Part shown: one piece after another, positions 6,425-13,555 of the stretch
How the letters are laid out: each line of letters opens with the position of its first letter
Position numbering within the stretch: position 1 is the stretch's first letter
Source of the DNA: Hyphomicrobiales bacterium
GTDB taxonomy: Bacteria; Pseudomonadota; Alphaproteobacteria; Parvibaculales; Parvibaculaceae
Assembly: GCA_015655095.1 (NCBI GenBank)
Contig: JAATFR010000224.1
Span: 1-13,555 of the forward strand
DNA: 13,555 nucleotides
Direction: 5' to 3'
Program-made: the position numbers and the translations under genes
Notes under the pieces: generated by a model
What the model saw: the letters and a program-made list of their open reading frames with translations, nothing else
The model's database searches: none
Told to the model about the DNA's origin: nothing

Positions 6425-9400
6425 TCAGGCCTGTTTTCCCCGCCGCCCGGATGCGACAATTTTGGCCCCGCGCCGGGTTTTTGCCACTGCCGGTGCGGAT
6501 TTTGCCGGGCTTGGCTGGTGGATAACCGACTGCCGTTTGAGCAGCGGTTTCAGATAATGGCCCGTATAGCTGCGCGGTTCGTTCGCCACATCTTCAGGCG
6601 TGCCCGCTGCCACGATCTCACCACCGCCGTCGCCGCCTTCAGGACCCAGATCCAGAATCCAGTCCGCCGTCTTGATGACTTCAAGATTATGCTCGATGAC
6701 AACGACGCTGTTGCCGTGGCGGACCAGCTCATGGAGCACTTCCAGCAACTTGGCCACATCCTCGAAATGAAGGCCCGTGGTCGGTTCATCCAGAATATAG
6801 ATGGTTCGCCCGGTCGGTCGCCTTGAGAGTTCCTTGGCCAGCTTCACGCGCTGGGCCTCGCCGCCGGAAAGCGTGGTGGCCTGCTGCCCGACCTTGATAT
6901 AGCCAAGGCCGACGCGCTGGAGCACCTCCATCTTGTCGCGCACGGCGGGCACGGCCTTGAAGAAATCGGAAGCCTCATCCACGGTCATGTCGAGCACATC
7001 GGCAATCGACTTGCCCTTGAACAGGACTTCCAGCGTTTCCCGGTTGTAGCGCTTGCCGTGACAACTGTCGCGCTGGACATAGACGACCGGCAGAAAGTGC
7101 ATCTCGATCTTGATCACGCCATCGCCCTGACAAGCCTCGCAGCGCCCGCCCTTGACGTTGAACGAGAAGCGTCCCGGCGCATAGCCGCGCGCCTTGGATT
7201 CCGGCAGTTCGGCGAACCAGTCACGGATGAAGGTGAAGGAGCCGGTATAGGTCGCCGGATTGGAGCGCGGCGTGCGGCCGATGGGCGACTGGTCGATGTC
7301 GATGATCTTGTCGAGGTGTTCAAGGCCGAAGATCTCATCGAACTGGCCGGGATGCTCGCGCGCATTGTTGAGACGGCGGGCGACGGCCTTGTAGATCGTC
7401 TCGATCAGCAGGGTGGATTTGCCGCCGCCCGAAACGCCGGTGACGCAGGTGAAGGTGCCGAGCGGAATTTCCGCATCGACGTTCTTCAGATTGTTTTCCG
7501 TGCAGCCGGTGATGCGCAGGCTCTTGCCATTGCCCTTGCGGCGGGTCCTGGGCACCGGAATCTGCTTCTTGCCTGTCAGATACTGCCCGGTGAGGCTTTT
7601 CGGGTTGGCCATGATCTGTTCAGGCGTGCCTTCGGCGACAATTTCGCCGCCATGGACGCCCGCGCCGGGACCAATATCAACGACATAATCGGCGATGCGG
7701 ATCGCATCCTCGTCATGTTCGACCACCAGCACGGTATTGCCCAGATCGCGCAGACGCTTGAGCGTTTCCAGCAGGCGGTCATTGTCGCGCTGGTGCAGGC
7801 CGATGGAGGGTTCATCCAGCACATAGAGCACGCCGGTCAGGCCCGAGCCGATCTGGGACGCGAGCCTGATGCGCTGGCTTTCACCGCCCGACAGGGTGCC
7901 CGCATTGCGCGACATGGCGAGATATTCAAGCCCGACATTGTTGAGAAAATGCAGCCTCTCGCGGATTTCCTTCAGGATGCGATAGCCGATCTCGTTCTGC
8001 TTGGAGCTGAGATGCTGGTCGAGGGTCTCGAACCATTCATTGGCCTCGCGGATCGACATCATCGAGACCTGGCCGATATGCAGCTTGTTGATCTTGACCG
8101 CGAGCGCTTCCGGCTTCAGGCGGAAGCCGCCGCAACTGTCGCACTGGGTGACGCCCTGAAACTTCTCGATCTCCTCGCGCGACCAGGCGCTGTCGGTTTC
8201 GAGCCAGCGGCGCTCCAGATTGGGCACGACGCCTTCGAAGGGCTTGGAGGTTTTATAGGAACGCAGGCCGTCATCATACTGAAAGGTGACGACCTCATCG
8301 CCGGAGCCGTTCAGCAGCACATCCTGCGCTTTCGCGGAAAGCTTGGCCCAGGGCGCGGTGAGCGAGAACTTATAGTGCCTGGCCAGCGCGTCGAGCGTCT
8401 GGGTATAGAAGGGCGAGGTCGAGCGGGACCAGGGCGCAATCGCTCCCTGTCTCAAGGAAAGGCCATGATCCGGTATGACCAGATCGGGATCGATGAAATG
8501 CTGGGTGCCAAGGCCATCGCAGGCCGGGCACGCGCCGAACGGATTGTTGAAGGAAAAGAGCCGGGGCTCGATCTCGTCGATGGTGAAGCCGGAGACCGGG
8601 CAGGCGAAGCGTGAGGAGAAGATGATCCGCGTTGGTTCCTTCGCCGTTGAATCCGCCTGTTCGACGACCGCGATGCCATCGGCGAGGCCAAGTGCGATCT
8701 CGAAGGAATCGGCAAGCCGGTTGCCCAGATCATGGCGCACCACGATGCGGTCGACCACCACGTCTATGTCGTGCTTGAGCTTCTTGTTGAGGGCAGGGAC
8801 GTCGCCCACCTCATAGAAGGTGCCGTCAACCCGGACGCGCTGGAATCCCTTCTTCTGGAGTTCCAGAAATTCCTTGCGGTATTCGCCCTTGCGGCCCCGG
8901 ACAAGCGGCGCCAGCAGATAGAGGCGGGTGCCTTCCGGCATTTCCATCACCCGGTCGACCATCTGCGAAACGGTCTGGCTTTCGATGGGAAGCCCGGTGG
9001 CCGGGGAATAAGGCACGCCGACGCGCGCCCAGAGCAGGCGCATATAGTCGTAAATCTCGGTAACCGTCCCCACGGTCGAGCGCGGGTTCTTGGAGGTCGT
9101 CTTCTGCTCGATGGAAATCGCGGGCGAAAGGCCGTCAATCTGGTCCACATCGGGCTTCTGCATCATTTCCAGAAACTGGCGCGCATAGGCCGATAGGCTT
9201 TCGACATAGCGCCGCTGGCCCTCCGCATAGATGGTGTCGAACGCCAGCGAGGATTTGCCCGATCCCGACAGGCCCGTGAACACGATCAGCTTGTCGCGCG
9301 GAATTTCCAGCGTGACGTTCTTCAGATTGTGCTCACGCGCGCCGATGACGCGGATCACCTTGTTCTGAAAGGGCAGGCTTTCGAACTCTGGCTTCCGGGT

Positions 9401-9427
9401 GGAAGCGGCTTTTTTGGTGGGGGCCAT
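6425..9427 (-). CDS. uvrA: Excinuclease ABC subunit A (UvrA)
   Basis: UvrA is the ATP-driven damage sensor of nucleotide excision repair and loads UvrB onto DNA lesions in the cytoplasm. The chosen 1000-residue form contains both ABC modules: first Walker A GLSGSGKSS (52-60), first signature LSGGESQ (512-518), second Walker A GVSGGGKS (664-671) and second signature LSGGEAQ (853-859). Each signature is followed by a LDEP Walker B. Both C4 zinc sites are incomplete: CPVS (Ser279) replaces CPxC in the first, and Arg786 replaces the third cysteine in the second, leaving Cys763, Cys766 and Cys789. A basic Ala/Lys/Arg tail of about 40 residues ends the protein. The reading frame could extend upstream to a TTG at 9574, but that lies inside the predicted promoter. 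ATG 9508 is an alternative; neither ATG has a good ribosome binding site. Control is probably by LexA. Confidence 0.96.
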   Translation of the reverse strand: MAPTKKAASTRKPEFESLPFQNKVIRVIGAREHNLKNVTLEIPRDKLIVFTGLSGSGKSSLAFDTIYAEGQRRYVESLSAYARQFLEMMQKPDVDQIDGLSPAISIEQKTTSKNPRSTVGTVTEIYDYMRLLWARVGVPYSPATGLPIESQTVSQMVDRVMEMPEGTRLYLLAPLVRGRKGEYRKEFLELQKKGFQRVRVDGTFYEVGDVPALNKKLKHDIDVVVDRIVVRHDLGNRLADSFEIALGLADGIAVVEQADSTAKEPTRIIFSSRFACPVSGFTIDEIEPRLFSFNNPFGACPACDGLGTQHFIDPDLVIPDHGLSLRQGAIAPWSRSTSPFYTQTLDALARHYKFSLTAPWAKLSAKAQDVLLNGSGDEVVTFQYDDGLRSYKTSKPFEGVVPNLERRWLETDSAWSREEIEKFQGVTQCDSCGGFRLKPEALAVKINKLHIGQVSMMSIREANEWFETLDQHLSSKQNEIGYRILKEIRERLHFLNNVGLEYLAMSRNAGTLSGGESQRIRLASQIGSGLTGVLYVLDEPSIGLHQRDNDRLLETLKRLRDLGNTVLVVEHDEDAIRIADYVVDIGPGAGVHGGEIVAEGTPEQIMANPKSLTGQYLTGKKQIPVPRTRRKGNGKSLRITGCTENNLKNVDAEIPLGTFTCVTGVSGGGKSTLLIETIYKAVARRLNNAREHPGQFDEIFGLEHLDKIIDIDQSPIGRTPRSNPATYTGSFTFIRDWFAELPESKARGYAPGRFSFNVKGGRCEACQGDGVIKIEMHFLPVVYVQRDSCHGKRYNRETLEVLFKGKSIADVLDMTVDEASDFFKAVPAVRDKMEVLQRVGLGYIKVGQQATTLSGGEAQRVKLAKELSRRPTGRTIYILDEPTTGLHFEDVAKLLEVLHELVRHGNSVVVIEHNLEVIKTADWILDLGPEGGDGGGEIVAAGTPEDVANEPRSYTGHYLKPLLKRQSVIHQPSPAKSAPAVAKTRRGAKIVASGRRGKQA

Positions 9428-9549
9428 GGTACCAACGCACTTGCGGGAGAGGGGAGCAACGACCAGAGATGGGGTTGAGCCTAGAGCAATACCAGAGCGG
9501 GAAGCCATTGCAGAAGGCAACCATTCATCCAGCCAACGAGCGTTTTTCC

Positions 9550-9578
9550 ATGATCGGGGGATTCGGACTTGCAATCAA
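9550..9578 (-). promoter_or_regulatory. Predicted uvrA promoter
   Basis: On the minus strand TTGATT (plus-strand 9573-9578) and GATCAT (9550-9555) are spaced by exactly 17 bases; each matches four of six positions of the sigma-70 consensus. Transcription would start near 9543, giving a leader of about 116 bases to the ATG at 9427 or about 35 to the ATG at 9508. The LexA-type box abuts the -35 element, so a bound repressor would block polymerase. Confidence 0.5.
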
Positions 9579-9593
9579 GAACAAAAAGAGAAC
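9579..9593. promoter_or_regulatory. LexA (SOS) operator, GTTC-N7-GTTC type
   Basis: The plus strand reads GAAC, seven bases, GAAC; on the minus strand this is GTTC-N7-GTTC, the known LexA recognition site of alphaproteobacteria. It lies directly upstream of the predicted uvrA -35 element and about 130 bases before ssb. In this class uvrA, and often ssb, belong to the SOS regulon. Both half-sites are exact, and the position is where such a site is expected. Confidence 0.85.
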
Positions 9594-9677
9594 AATTAGG
9601 TGTAGTGGGAAGTCTTTGAACGTTTGACTAGCACCTGTCCGGGTGGGCGGCTAGGGTCGCGGTCTGGATGGAATCGG

Positions 9678-9692
9678 CTCGCCACAGGCGAG
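9678..9692 (+). other. Small perfect hairpin in the ssb leader
   Basis: CTCGCC (9678-9683) pairs perfectly with GGCGAG (9687-9692) across a 3-base loop, 30 bases before the ssb start. There is no T-run. It may be a leader structure or chance in GC-rich DNA. In the rest of the 295-base uvrA/ssb gap I see only weak promoter-like hexamers for ssb, such as TTGACT at 9624-9629 without a well-spaced -10 box. Confidence 0.35.
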
Positions 9693-9711
9693 GACGGCAG
9701 ATATGAAATTT

Positions 9712-9717
9712 AGAGGA
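9712..9717 (+). promoter_or_regulatory. Ribosome binding site of ssb
   Basis: AGAGGA stands 5 bases before the ATG at 9723 and fixes the ssb start. Confidence 0.75.
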
Positions 9718-9722
9718 TCGTT

Positions 9723-10223
9723 ATGGCAGGCAGTGTGAACAAGGTGATCCTGATCGGCAATCTGGGCGCGGACCCGGAGATCAAGCGGACCCAGGATGGA
9801 CGCCCGATCGCCAATCTGCGCATTGCCACCTCGGAAAGCTGGCGGGACCGCACTTCGGGTGAGCGCAAGGAGCGCACGGAATGGCACCGCGTGGTCATCT
9901 TCAACGAGGGTCTGTGCAAGATCGCCGAGCAATATCTGAAGAAGGGCGCCAAGGTTTACATTGAGGGCCAGCTCCAGACCCGCAAATGGACCGACCAGCA
10001 GGGTCAGGAGAAATATTCGACCGAAATCGTGCTTCAGGGCTTCAACAGCGCGCTCACCATGCTTGATGGCCGCAGCGGCGCTGGTGCAGGTGGCAGCGGT
10101 GGCGGCGGTGATTATGGCGATGATTATGGAGGGGCGAGCGCTCCTGCGCCCCGCGGAGCCCGCGCGCCTGCTGGCGGTGGCGGCGGCTTCAATCAGGACC
10201 TTGACGACGACATTCCGTTTTAG
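9723..10223 (+). CDS. ssb: Single-stranded DNA-binding protein
   Basis: SSB coats single-stranded DNA in replication, recombination and repair and recruits partner enzymes through its acidic tail. The 166 residues show the standard architecture. An OB-fold occupies about 1-112, with Trp40, Trp54, Phe60 and Trp89 at the DNA-stacking positions known in E. coli. A glycine-rich flexible linker spans about 117-156. The conserved acidic tip ends DLDDDIPF (159-166). The start is fixed by a good Shine-Dalgarno and the conserved N-terminus. The gene is divergent from uvrA with a LexA-type box in between, so damage-inducible expression is plausible. The PP2C gene begins 11 bases after its stop, suggesting co-transcription. 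Confidence 0.97.
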   Translation: MAGSVNKVILIGNLGADPEIKRTQDGRPIANLRIATSESWRDRTSGERKERTEWHRVVIFNEGLCKIAEQYLKKGAKVYIEGQLQTRKWTDQQGQEKYSTEIVLQGFNSALTMLDGRSGAGAGGSGGGGDYGDDYGGASAPAPRGARAPAGGGGGFNQDLDDDIPF

Positions 10224-10234
10224 GGCATGAGGCA

Positions 10235-11107
10235 TTGACCCTTCGCGTCATTGAGCAGTTCTCCCTGCCGGGCAAGGCCGGGCGGCCCAATGAGGACCGT
10301 TGCGGCCATCAGGGCGCGTTTGCATGGGTGATTGACGGGGCGACGGGGCTTGCCGATGCGCCGCTTATGGATGCGCCCAGCGATGCCGCCTGGCTTGCCG
10401 GGGCGGCAAGCAGGCTCTTTGCCGAAGCGGCCCTCACGCAACCCCACGCGCCTCTCGATGTGATCGTGCGATCGGTGATCGAAACGCTCGTGCGGCGGTT
10501 CGAGGCGGAGCGCCTGCGCTCGCCGGAGCACCGCTACGAATTGCCCAGTGCGGCCATGGTGCTGGTCCGGGAGGCGCAGGACCGGCTTGAGGCCGTGAGC
10601 TTTGGCGATTGCGCGCTTTTTCTTTCAGGATCCGGGACAGAAATCGGCGCAAAACCTGAGGAAGAGGTCCAGCTCTTTTCCAGGAGCCGCGAGCGGGAAC
10701 GCCGGGAGGCTGATCGCCTGCTCGGGGATCCGGGCCACAAGGGCGAGGCGCTTCAATCCGCCCCGGTGATCGAGTTTCTGCGCAAGGTCCGCAATCATCA
10801 GAATATCAAGGGCGGCTACTGGGTGCTGGGGTTGGAGCCCGCTGCCGCCGGTCACATGCAGCATTTCGAGGCGTCGCTGGATGGCCCCGCGACGGGGCTG
10901 CTGGCGAGCGACGGATTCGCAGCCCTGACGCTCGATTATGAGCGCTGCACGCCCGCAAGCTTTCTGCTGAGGGCGAAAACGGATGGCCTTGAGGCGCTCG
11001 GCGCGGAGCTGCGGCATGTGGAAAATGTGCTCGATCCCGGCTGCCGTCTTTATCCCCGTTTCAAGCCGTCGGACGACGCCACCGCGCTGCTTTTCGAGCT
11101 GTCATAA
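10235..11107 (+). CDS. PP2C-family protein phosphatase, TTG start
   Basis: This 290-residue soluble protein has the PP2C motifs in order: NEDR (19-22), VIDGATG (32-38), a PSAA segment (105-108) where PP2Cs have GSTA, GDCALFL (124-130), LLASDG (222-227) and DDATALLFEL (280-289). The metal-binding acidic residues expected of the fold (Asp34, Asp226, Asp281) are present, so Mn/Mg-dependent Ser/Thr phosphatase activity is likely. The substrate and partner kinase are unknown and not in the window. The TTG at 10235 is the only start after an in-frame stop at 10202-10204 that keeps the N-terminal motif. GAGG stands only two bases before it, so translation may depend on coupling to ssb, whose stop is 11 bases upstream. 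No membrane segment or regulatory domain is seen. The remodelled first motif (DGATG rather than DGMGG) suggests a divergent subgroup. Confidence 0.82.
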   Translation: MTLRVIEQFSLPGKAGRPNEDRCGHQGAFAWVIDGATGLADAPLMDAPSDAAWLAGAASRLFAEAALTQPHAPLDVIVRSVIETLVRRFEAERLRSPEHRYELPSAAMVLVREAQDRLEAVSFGDCALFLSGSGTEIGAKPEEEVQLFSRSRERERREADRLLGDPGHKGEALQSAPVIEFLRKVRNHQNIKGGYWVLGLEPAAAGHMQHFEASLDGPATGLLASDGFAALTLDYERCTPASFLLRAKTDGLEALGAELRHVENVLDPGCRLYPRFKPSDDATALLFELS

Positions 11108-11332
11108 GCGGTATTCCGCGGTGGCCAAAACAAAGATAAATATTCAAACAAAATCAATAGCTTATGATTGTGCTGGCGAAGCGATCCCGGTTGCCCGCGC
11201 GGGCCCGCTCTGATAGTCTCTCGGCAGGTTTATGAAGGGAATCGCGCAAGGTGCCGCTCCCTTTGCAGTCAATCATCAGCGTAGGTTCCCCCCTTCGGGG
11301 CGGCCGGATCGCTCCAAGCGTTAGAAGCAGAT
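11108..11332 (+). promoter_or_regulatory. gyrA upstream region with AT-rich block and leader hairpins
   Basis: No gene is seen in these 225 bases. An AT-rich block (about 11124-11172) contrasts with the surrounding GC-rich DNA. A weak promoter candidate follows: TTGCCC at 11191-11196 with GATAGT at 11212-11217 (15-base spacer). A perfect palindrome GCCCGCGCGGGC sits at 11193-11204. The presumed leader carries two hairpins. In the first, AAGGGA (11235-11240) pairs with TCCCTT (11258-11263) around an inner GCGC/GTGC stem. In the second, CCCC (11290-11293) pairs with GGGG (11297-11300). The promoter call is weak; the structures are directly visible. Confidence 0.4.
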
Positions 11333-13555
11333 TTGTCCAGCACGGTAGATAACGACCTCCCGGGGCAGGAGCCCGCGTCGAACAATGGCGAGGGAGGTTC
11401 CGGTGGTCCCACGGGTGGCGCAGGCGCGCCGCCGCCTGAACGCGACGTTTCCCCCATCGCAGTCGAAGAGGAGCTGAAGCGCTCCTACCTCGATTATGCG
11501 ATGAGCGTGATCGTTTCGCGTGCGCTGCCCGATGCCCGCGACGGTCTCAAGCCGGTGCACCGGCGCATCCTGTTTTCGATGAACGAGAACGGTTACGACT
11601 GGAACAAGCCCTATCGCAAGTCCGCCCGCGTCGTCGGCGACGTGATCGGTAAATATCACCCGCACGGCGACCAGTCGATCTATGGGGCCCTTGCCCGCAT
11701 GGTGCAGGAGTTTTCGCTGCGCGTGCCGCTGCTCGATGGTCAGGGCAACTTCGGCTCGGTCGACGGCGATATGCCCGCCGCCATGCGATACACTGAAGTG
11801 CGCATGGCCAAGGTGGCCCATGGCCTGCTCAACGACATTGACAAGAACACCGTCGATTTTCAGGACAACTACGACAATTCCGAGCGCGAGCCTACGGTTC
11901 TGCCCGCGGAATTTCCCAACCTGCTGGTCAATGGCGCGGGTGGCATCGCTGTCGGCATGGCGACCAATGTGCCGCCGCACAATCTTGGCGAGGTCATCAA
12001 CGCCTGCATCGCGCTGATCGACGATCCCCAGATTACCATCGAGGCGCTCTGCGCCCATGTGCCGGGACCTGATTTTCCGACCGGCGGTTATATCCTTGGA
12101 CGTTCGGGCATCCGTTCCGCCTATCTCACCGGGCGCGGCTCGGTGGTCATGCGCGGGCGCGTAGACATAGAGGAAATCCGCAAGGATCGCACCGCGCTCA
12201 TCATCACCGAAATTCCCTATCAGGTGAACAAGGCGCTGATGATCGAGAAGATCGCCGATCTGGTGCGCGAAAAGCGCGTCGAAGGCATTTCCGACCTGCG
12301 CGATGAAAGTGACCGGCAGGGCATGCGCGTCGTGATTGAGCTGAAGCGCGACGCTGTGCCCGAAGTGGTGCTGAACCAGCTCTATCGTTATTCGCCATTG
12401 CAGACGAGCTTCGGCGTCAACATGCTGGCGCTCCATCATGGCCGCCCGGAAACGATGAACCTGAAGCAATTGCTCAGGGCCTTCACCAGTTTCCGCGAGG
12501 AGGTCGTTACCCGGCGCACCAAGTTCGAACTCGGCAAGGCGCGCGACCGCGCCCATGTTTTGGTCGGCCTGGCGATTGCGGTTGCGAACATTGATGAAAT
12601 GATCGCGCTCATCCGCGGCGCGCCCGATCCCAACACGGCGCGCGAGCGCATGATGTCGCGGGCCTGGCCGGCGCGCGACGTGGCCTCGCTGATCGAGCTG
12701 ATCGCCGATCCGCGTCACAAGCTTGAAGAGGACGGGACCTATTTCCTGTCCGAAGTTCAGGCGCGCGCCATCCTCGATCTGCGTTTGCAGCGCCTGACGG
12801 CGCTTGGGCGCGAGGAGGTCAGCGATGAACTGGCGGCGCTCAAGGTCAGGATCGAGGAATATCTCGCGATCCTGCGCAGCCGGGAGCGTGTGCTGACGAT
12901 TATTCGCGACGAGCTGGTCAAGTTCCGTGATGAATTCTCAAATCCGCGCCGTACGGAAATCATCGACTCCGATTTCGAGGTCGAGGACGAGGATCTGATC
13001 CAGTCCGAGGACATGGTGGTGACGGTCAGCCATCAGGGCTACATCAAGCGCGTGCCGCTTTCGACCTACCGGGCCCAGCATCGCGGCGGCAAGGGCCGCG
13101 CGGGCATGACCACGAAGGACGAGGATTTCGTTACCCGTCTCTTCGTCGCCAACACGCACACGCCGATGCTGTTCTTCTCGTCGAACGGCATGGTCTACAA
13201 GCTCAAGGTCTGGCGTCTGCCCGCTTCGACGCCGCAAGGGCGCGGCAAGGCGATGATCAACCTGCTGCCGCTGGCTCAGGGCGAGATCATTACCTCGGTG
13301 ATGCCGTTGACCGAGCCCGAGGCCGATTGGGACAAGCTGCACGTCATGTTCGCGACGAAGGCTGGCACTGTGCGGCGCAACGATCTGTCGGACTTCGTGC
13401 AGATCAACCGCAACGGCAAGATCGCCATGAAGCTTGAGGATGAGGGTGACAGGATCGTCGGCGTTCAGGTCTGCACGACCGGCGAGGACGTATTGCTCAC
13501 CACGGCAATGGGCCGCGCGATCCGCTTTCCGGTCACCGATGTGCGCGTCTTCTCG
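11333..13555 (+). CDS. gyrA: DNA gyrase subunit A (3' end beyond the window)
   Basis: GyrA carries the DNA-breaking and DNA-wrapping parts of gyrase and, with GyrB, introduces negative supercoils. The window holds 741 codons without a stop; C-terminal blades are missing. A TTG at 11333 is the only start between an in-frame stop at 11282 and the conserved domain, with a weak AGAAG before it. The first 40 residues are Gly/Pro-rich and look disordered. The catalytic domain follows, with EELKRSYLDYAMSVIVSRAL near 46-65 and active-site Tyr153 in AAMRYTE. The quinolone pocket reads HPHGDQSIYG: Gln114 and Gly118 replace E. coli Ser83 and Asp87. The tower and coiled-coil part ends around 520-540, and the DNA-wrapping C-terminal domain begins near 560 with GyrA-box QHRGGKG (582-588), which marks it as GyrA rather than ParC. 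Confidence 0.97.
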   Translation, partial: MSSTVDNDLPGQEPASNNGEGGSGGPTGGAGAPPPERDVSPIAVEEELKRSYLDYAMSVIVSRALPDARDGLKPVHRRILFSMNENGYDWNKPYRKSARVVGDVIGKYHPHGDQSIYGALARMVQEFSLRVPLLDGQGNFGSVDGDMPAAMRYTEVRMAKVAHGLLNDIDKNTVDFQDNYDNSEREPTVLPAEFPNLLVNGAGGIAVGMATNVPPHNLGEVINACIALIDDPQITIEALCAHVPGPDFPTGGYILGRSGIRSAYLTGRGSVVMRGRVDIEEIRKDRTALIITEIPYQVNKALMIEKIADLVREKRVEGISDLRDESDRQGMRVVIELKRDAVPEVVLNQLYRYSPLQTSFGVNMLALHHGRPETMNLKQLLRAFTSFREEVVTRRTKFELGKARDRAHVLVGLAIAVANIDEMIALIRGAPDPNTARERMMSRAWPARDVASLIELIADPRHKLEEDGTYFLSEVQARAILDLRLQRLTALGREEVSDELAALKVRIEEYLAILRSRERVLTIIRDELVKFRDEFSNPRRTEIIDSDFEVEDEDLIQSEDMVVTVSHQGYIKRVPLSTYRAQHRGGKGRAGMTTKDEDFVTRLFVANTHTPMLFFSSNGMVYKLKVWRLPASTPQGRGKAMINLLPLAQGEIITSVMPLTEPEADWDKLHVMFATKAGTVRRNDLSDFVQINRNGKIAMKLEDEGDRIVGVQVCTTGEDVLLTTAMGRAIRFPVTDVRVFS

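Noticed and set aside
7058..8614. 518-codon open frame on the plus strand opposite uvrA
   Set aside because: It is fully antisense to well-conserved UvrA codons, has no recognisable domain, and long antisense frames are common opposite GC-rich genes.
9651..10235. 194-codon minus-strand frame overlapping ssb and its leader
   Set aside because: It lies antisense to the conserved SSB sequence and has no recognisable protein features.
11108..11119. Small GCGG-TATT-CCGC hairpin right after the PP2C stop, considered as a terminator
   Set aside because: The stem is only 4 bp and is followed by A-rich rather than T-rich sequence, so intrinsic termination is not supported.
11321..12718. 465-codon open frame on the minus strand opposite gyrA
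   Set aside because: The gyrA translation on the plus strand is unmistakable; the antisense product is His/Arg/Asp-rich without family resemblance.

Overview
The window is a GC-rich chromosomal segment from an alphaproteobacterium, probably from or near the Hyphomicrobiales/Rhizobiales. Three things support this: a GTTC-N7-GTTC type SOS box between uvrA and ssb, the divergent uvrA / ssb ... gyrA gene order, and a folate-dependent TrmFO. Species cannot be named from the sequence. I see no tRNA, rRNA, CRISPR array, insertion sequence or phage gene, so this looks like core genome with a few accessory genes.

Layout. A multi-pass membrane protein with a DUF4153-like region (89-1885, +) meets trmFO (1890-3284, -) tail to tail with only 4 bases between them. 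Upstream of trmFO on the same strand are two tandem amidase-signature genes (3358-4788 and 4827-6254, -), whose sequences resemble the cyclic-amide hydrolase NylA. A strong stem-loop separates the amidases from trmFO. A good intrinsic terminator (6346-6384) closes uvrA (6425-9427, -) ahead of the amidases. The 295-base uvrA/ssb divergent region carries a LexA-type box directly against a predicted uvrA promoter. On the plus strand follow ssb (9723-10223), a PP2C-family phosphatase gene starting with TTG 11 bases later (10235-11107), a 225-base leader/promoter region, and gyrA, which starts at a TTG (11333) and runs off the window end.

How the genes fit together. uvrA (nucleotide excision repair damage sensor), ssb (single-strand DNA protection) and gyrA (supercoiling) form a DNA-maintenance block, with uvrA and possibly ssb under SOS control. 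TrmFO makes m5U54 in tRNA. The amidases are metabolic and appear to form their own two-gene transcription unit. The PP2C gene sits between two DNA-maintenance genes without a visible partner kinase.

Most interesting points. Both four-cysteine zinc sites of UvrA lack one cysteine: Ser279 in the first and Arg786 in the second, the latter at the position of E. coli Cys763. The GyrA quinolone pocket has Gln and Gly where E. coli has Ser83 and Asp87. The paired NylA-like amidases keep full catalytic triads but differ in the nucleophile loop. I found no convincing wholly new system; these are the places that deserve a second look.
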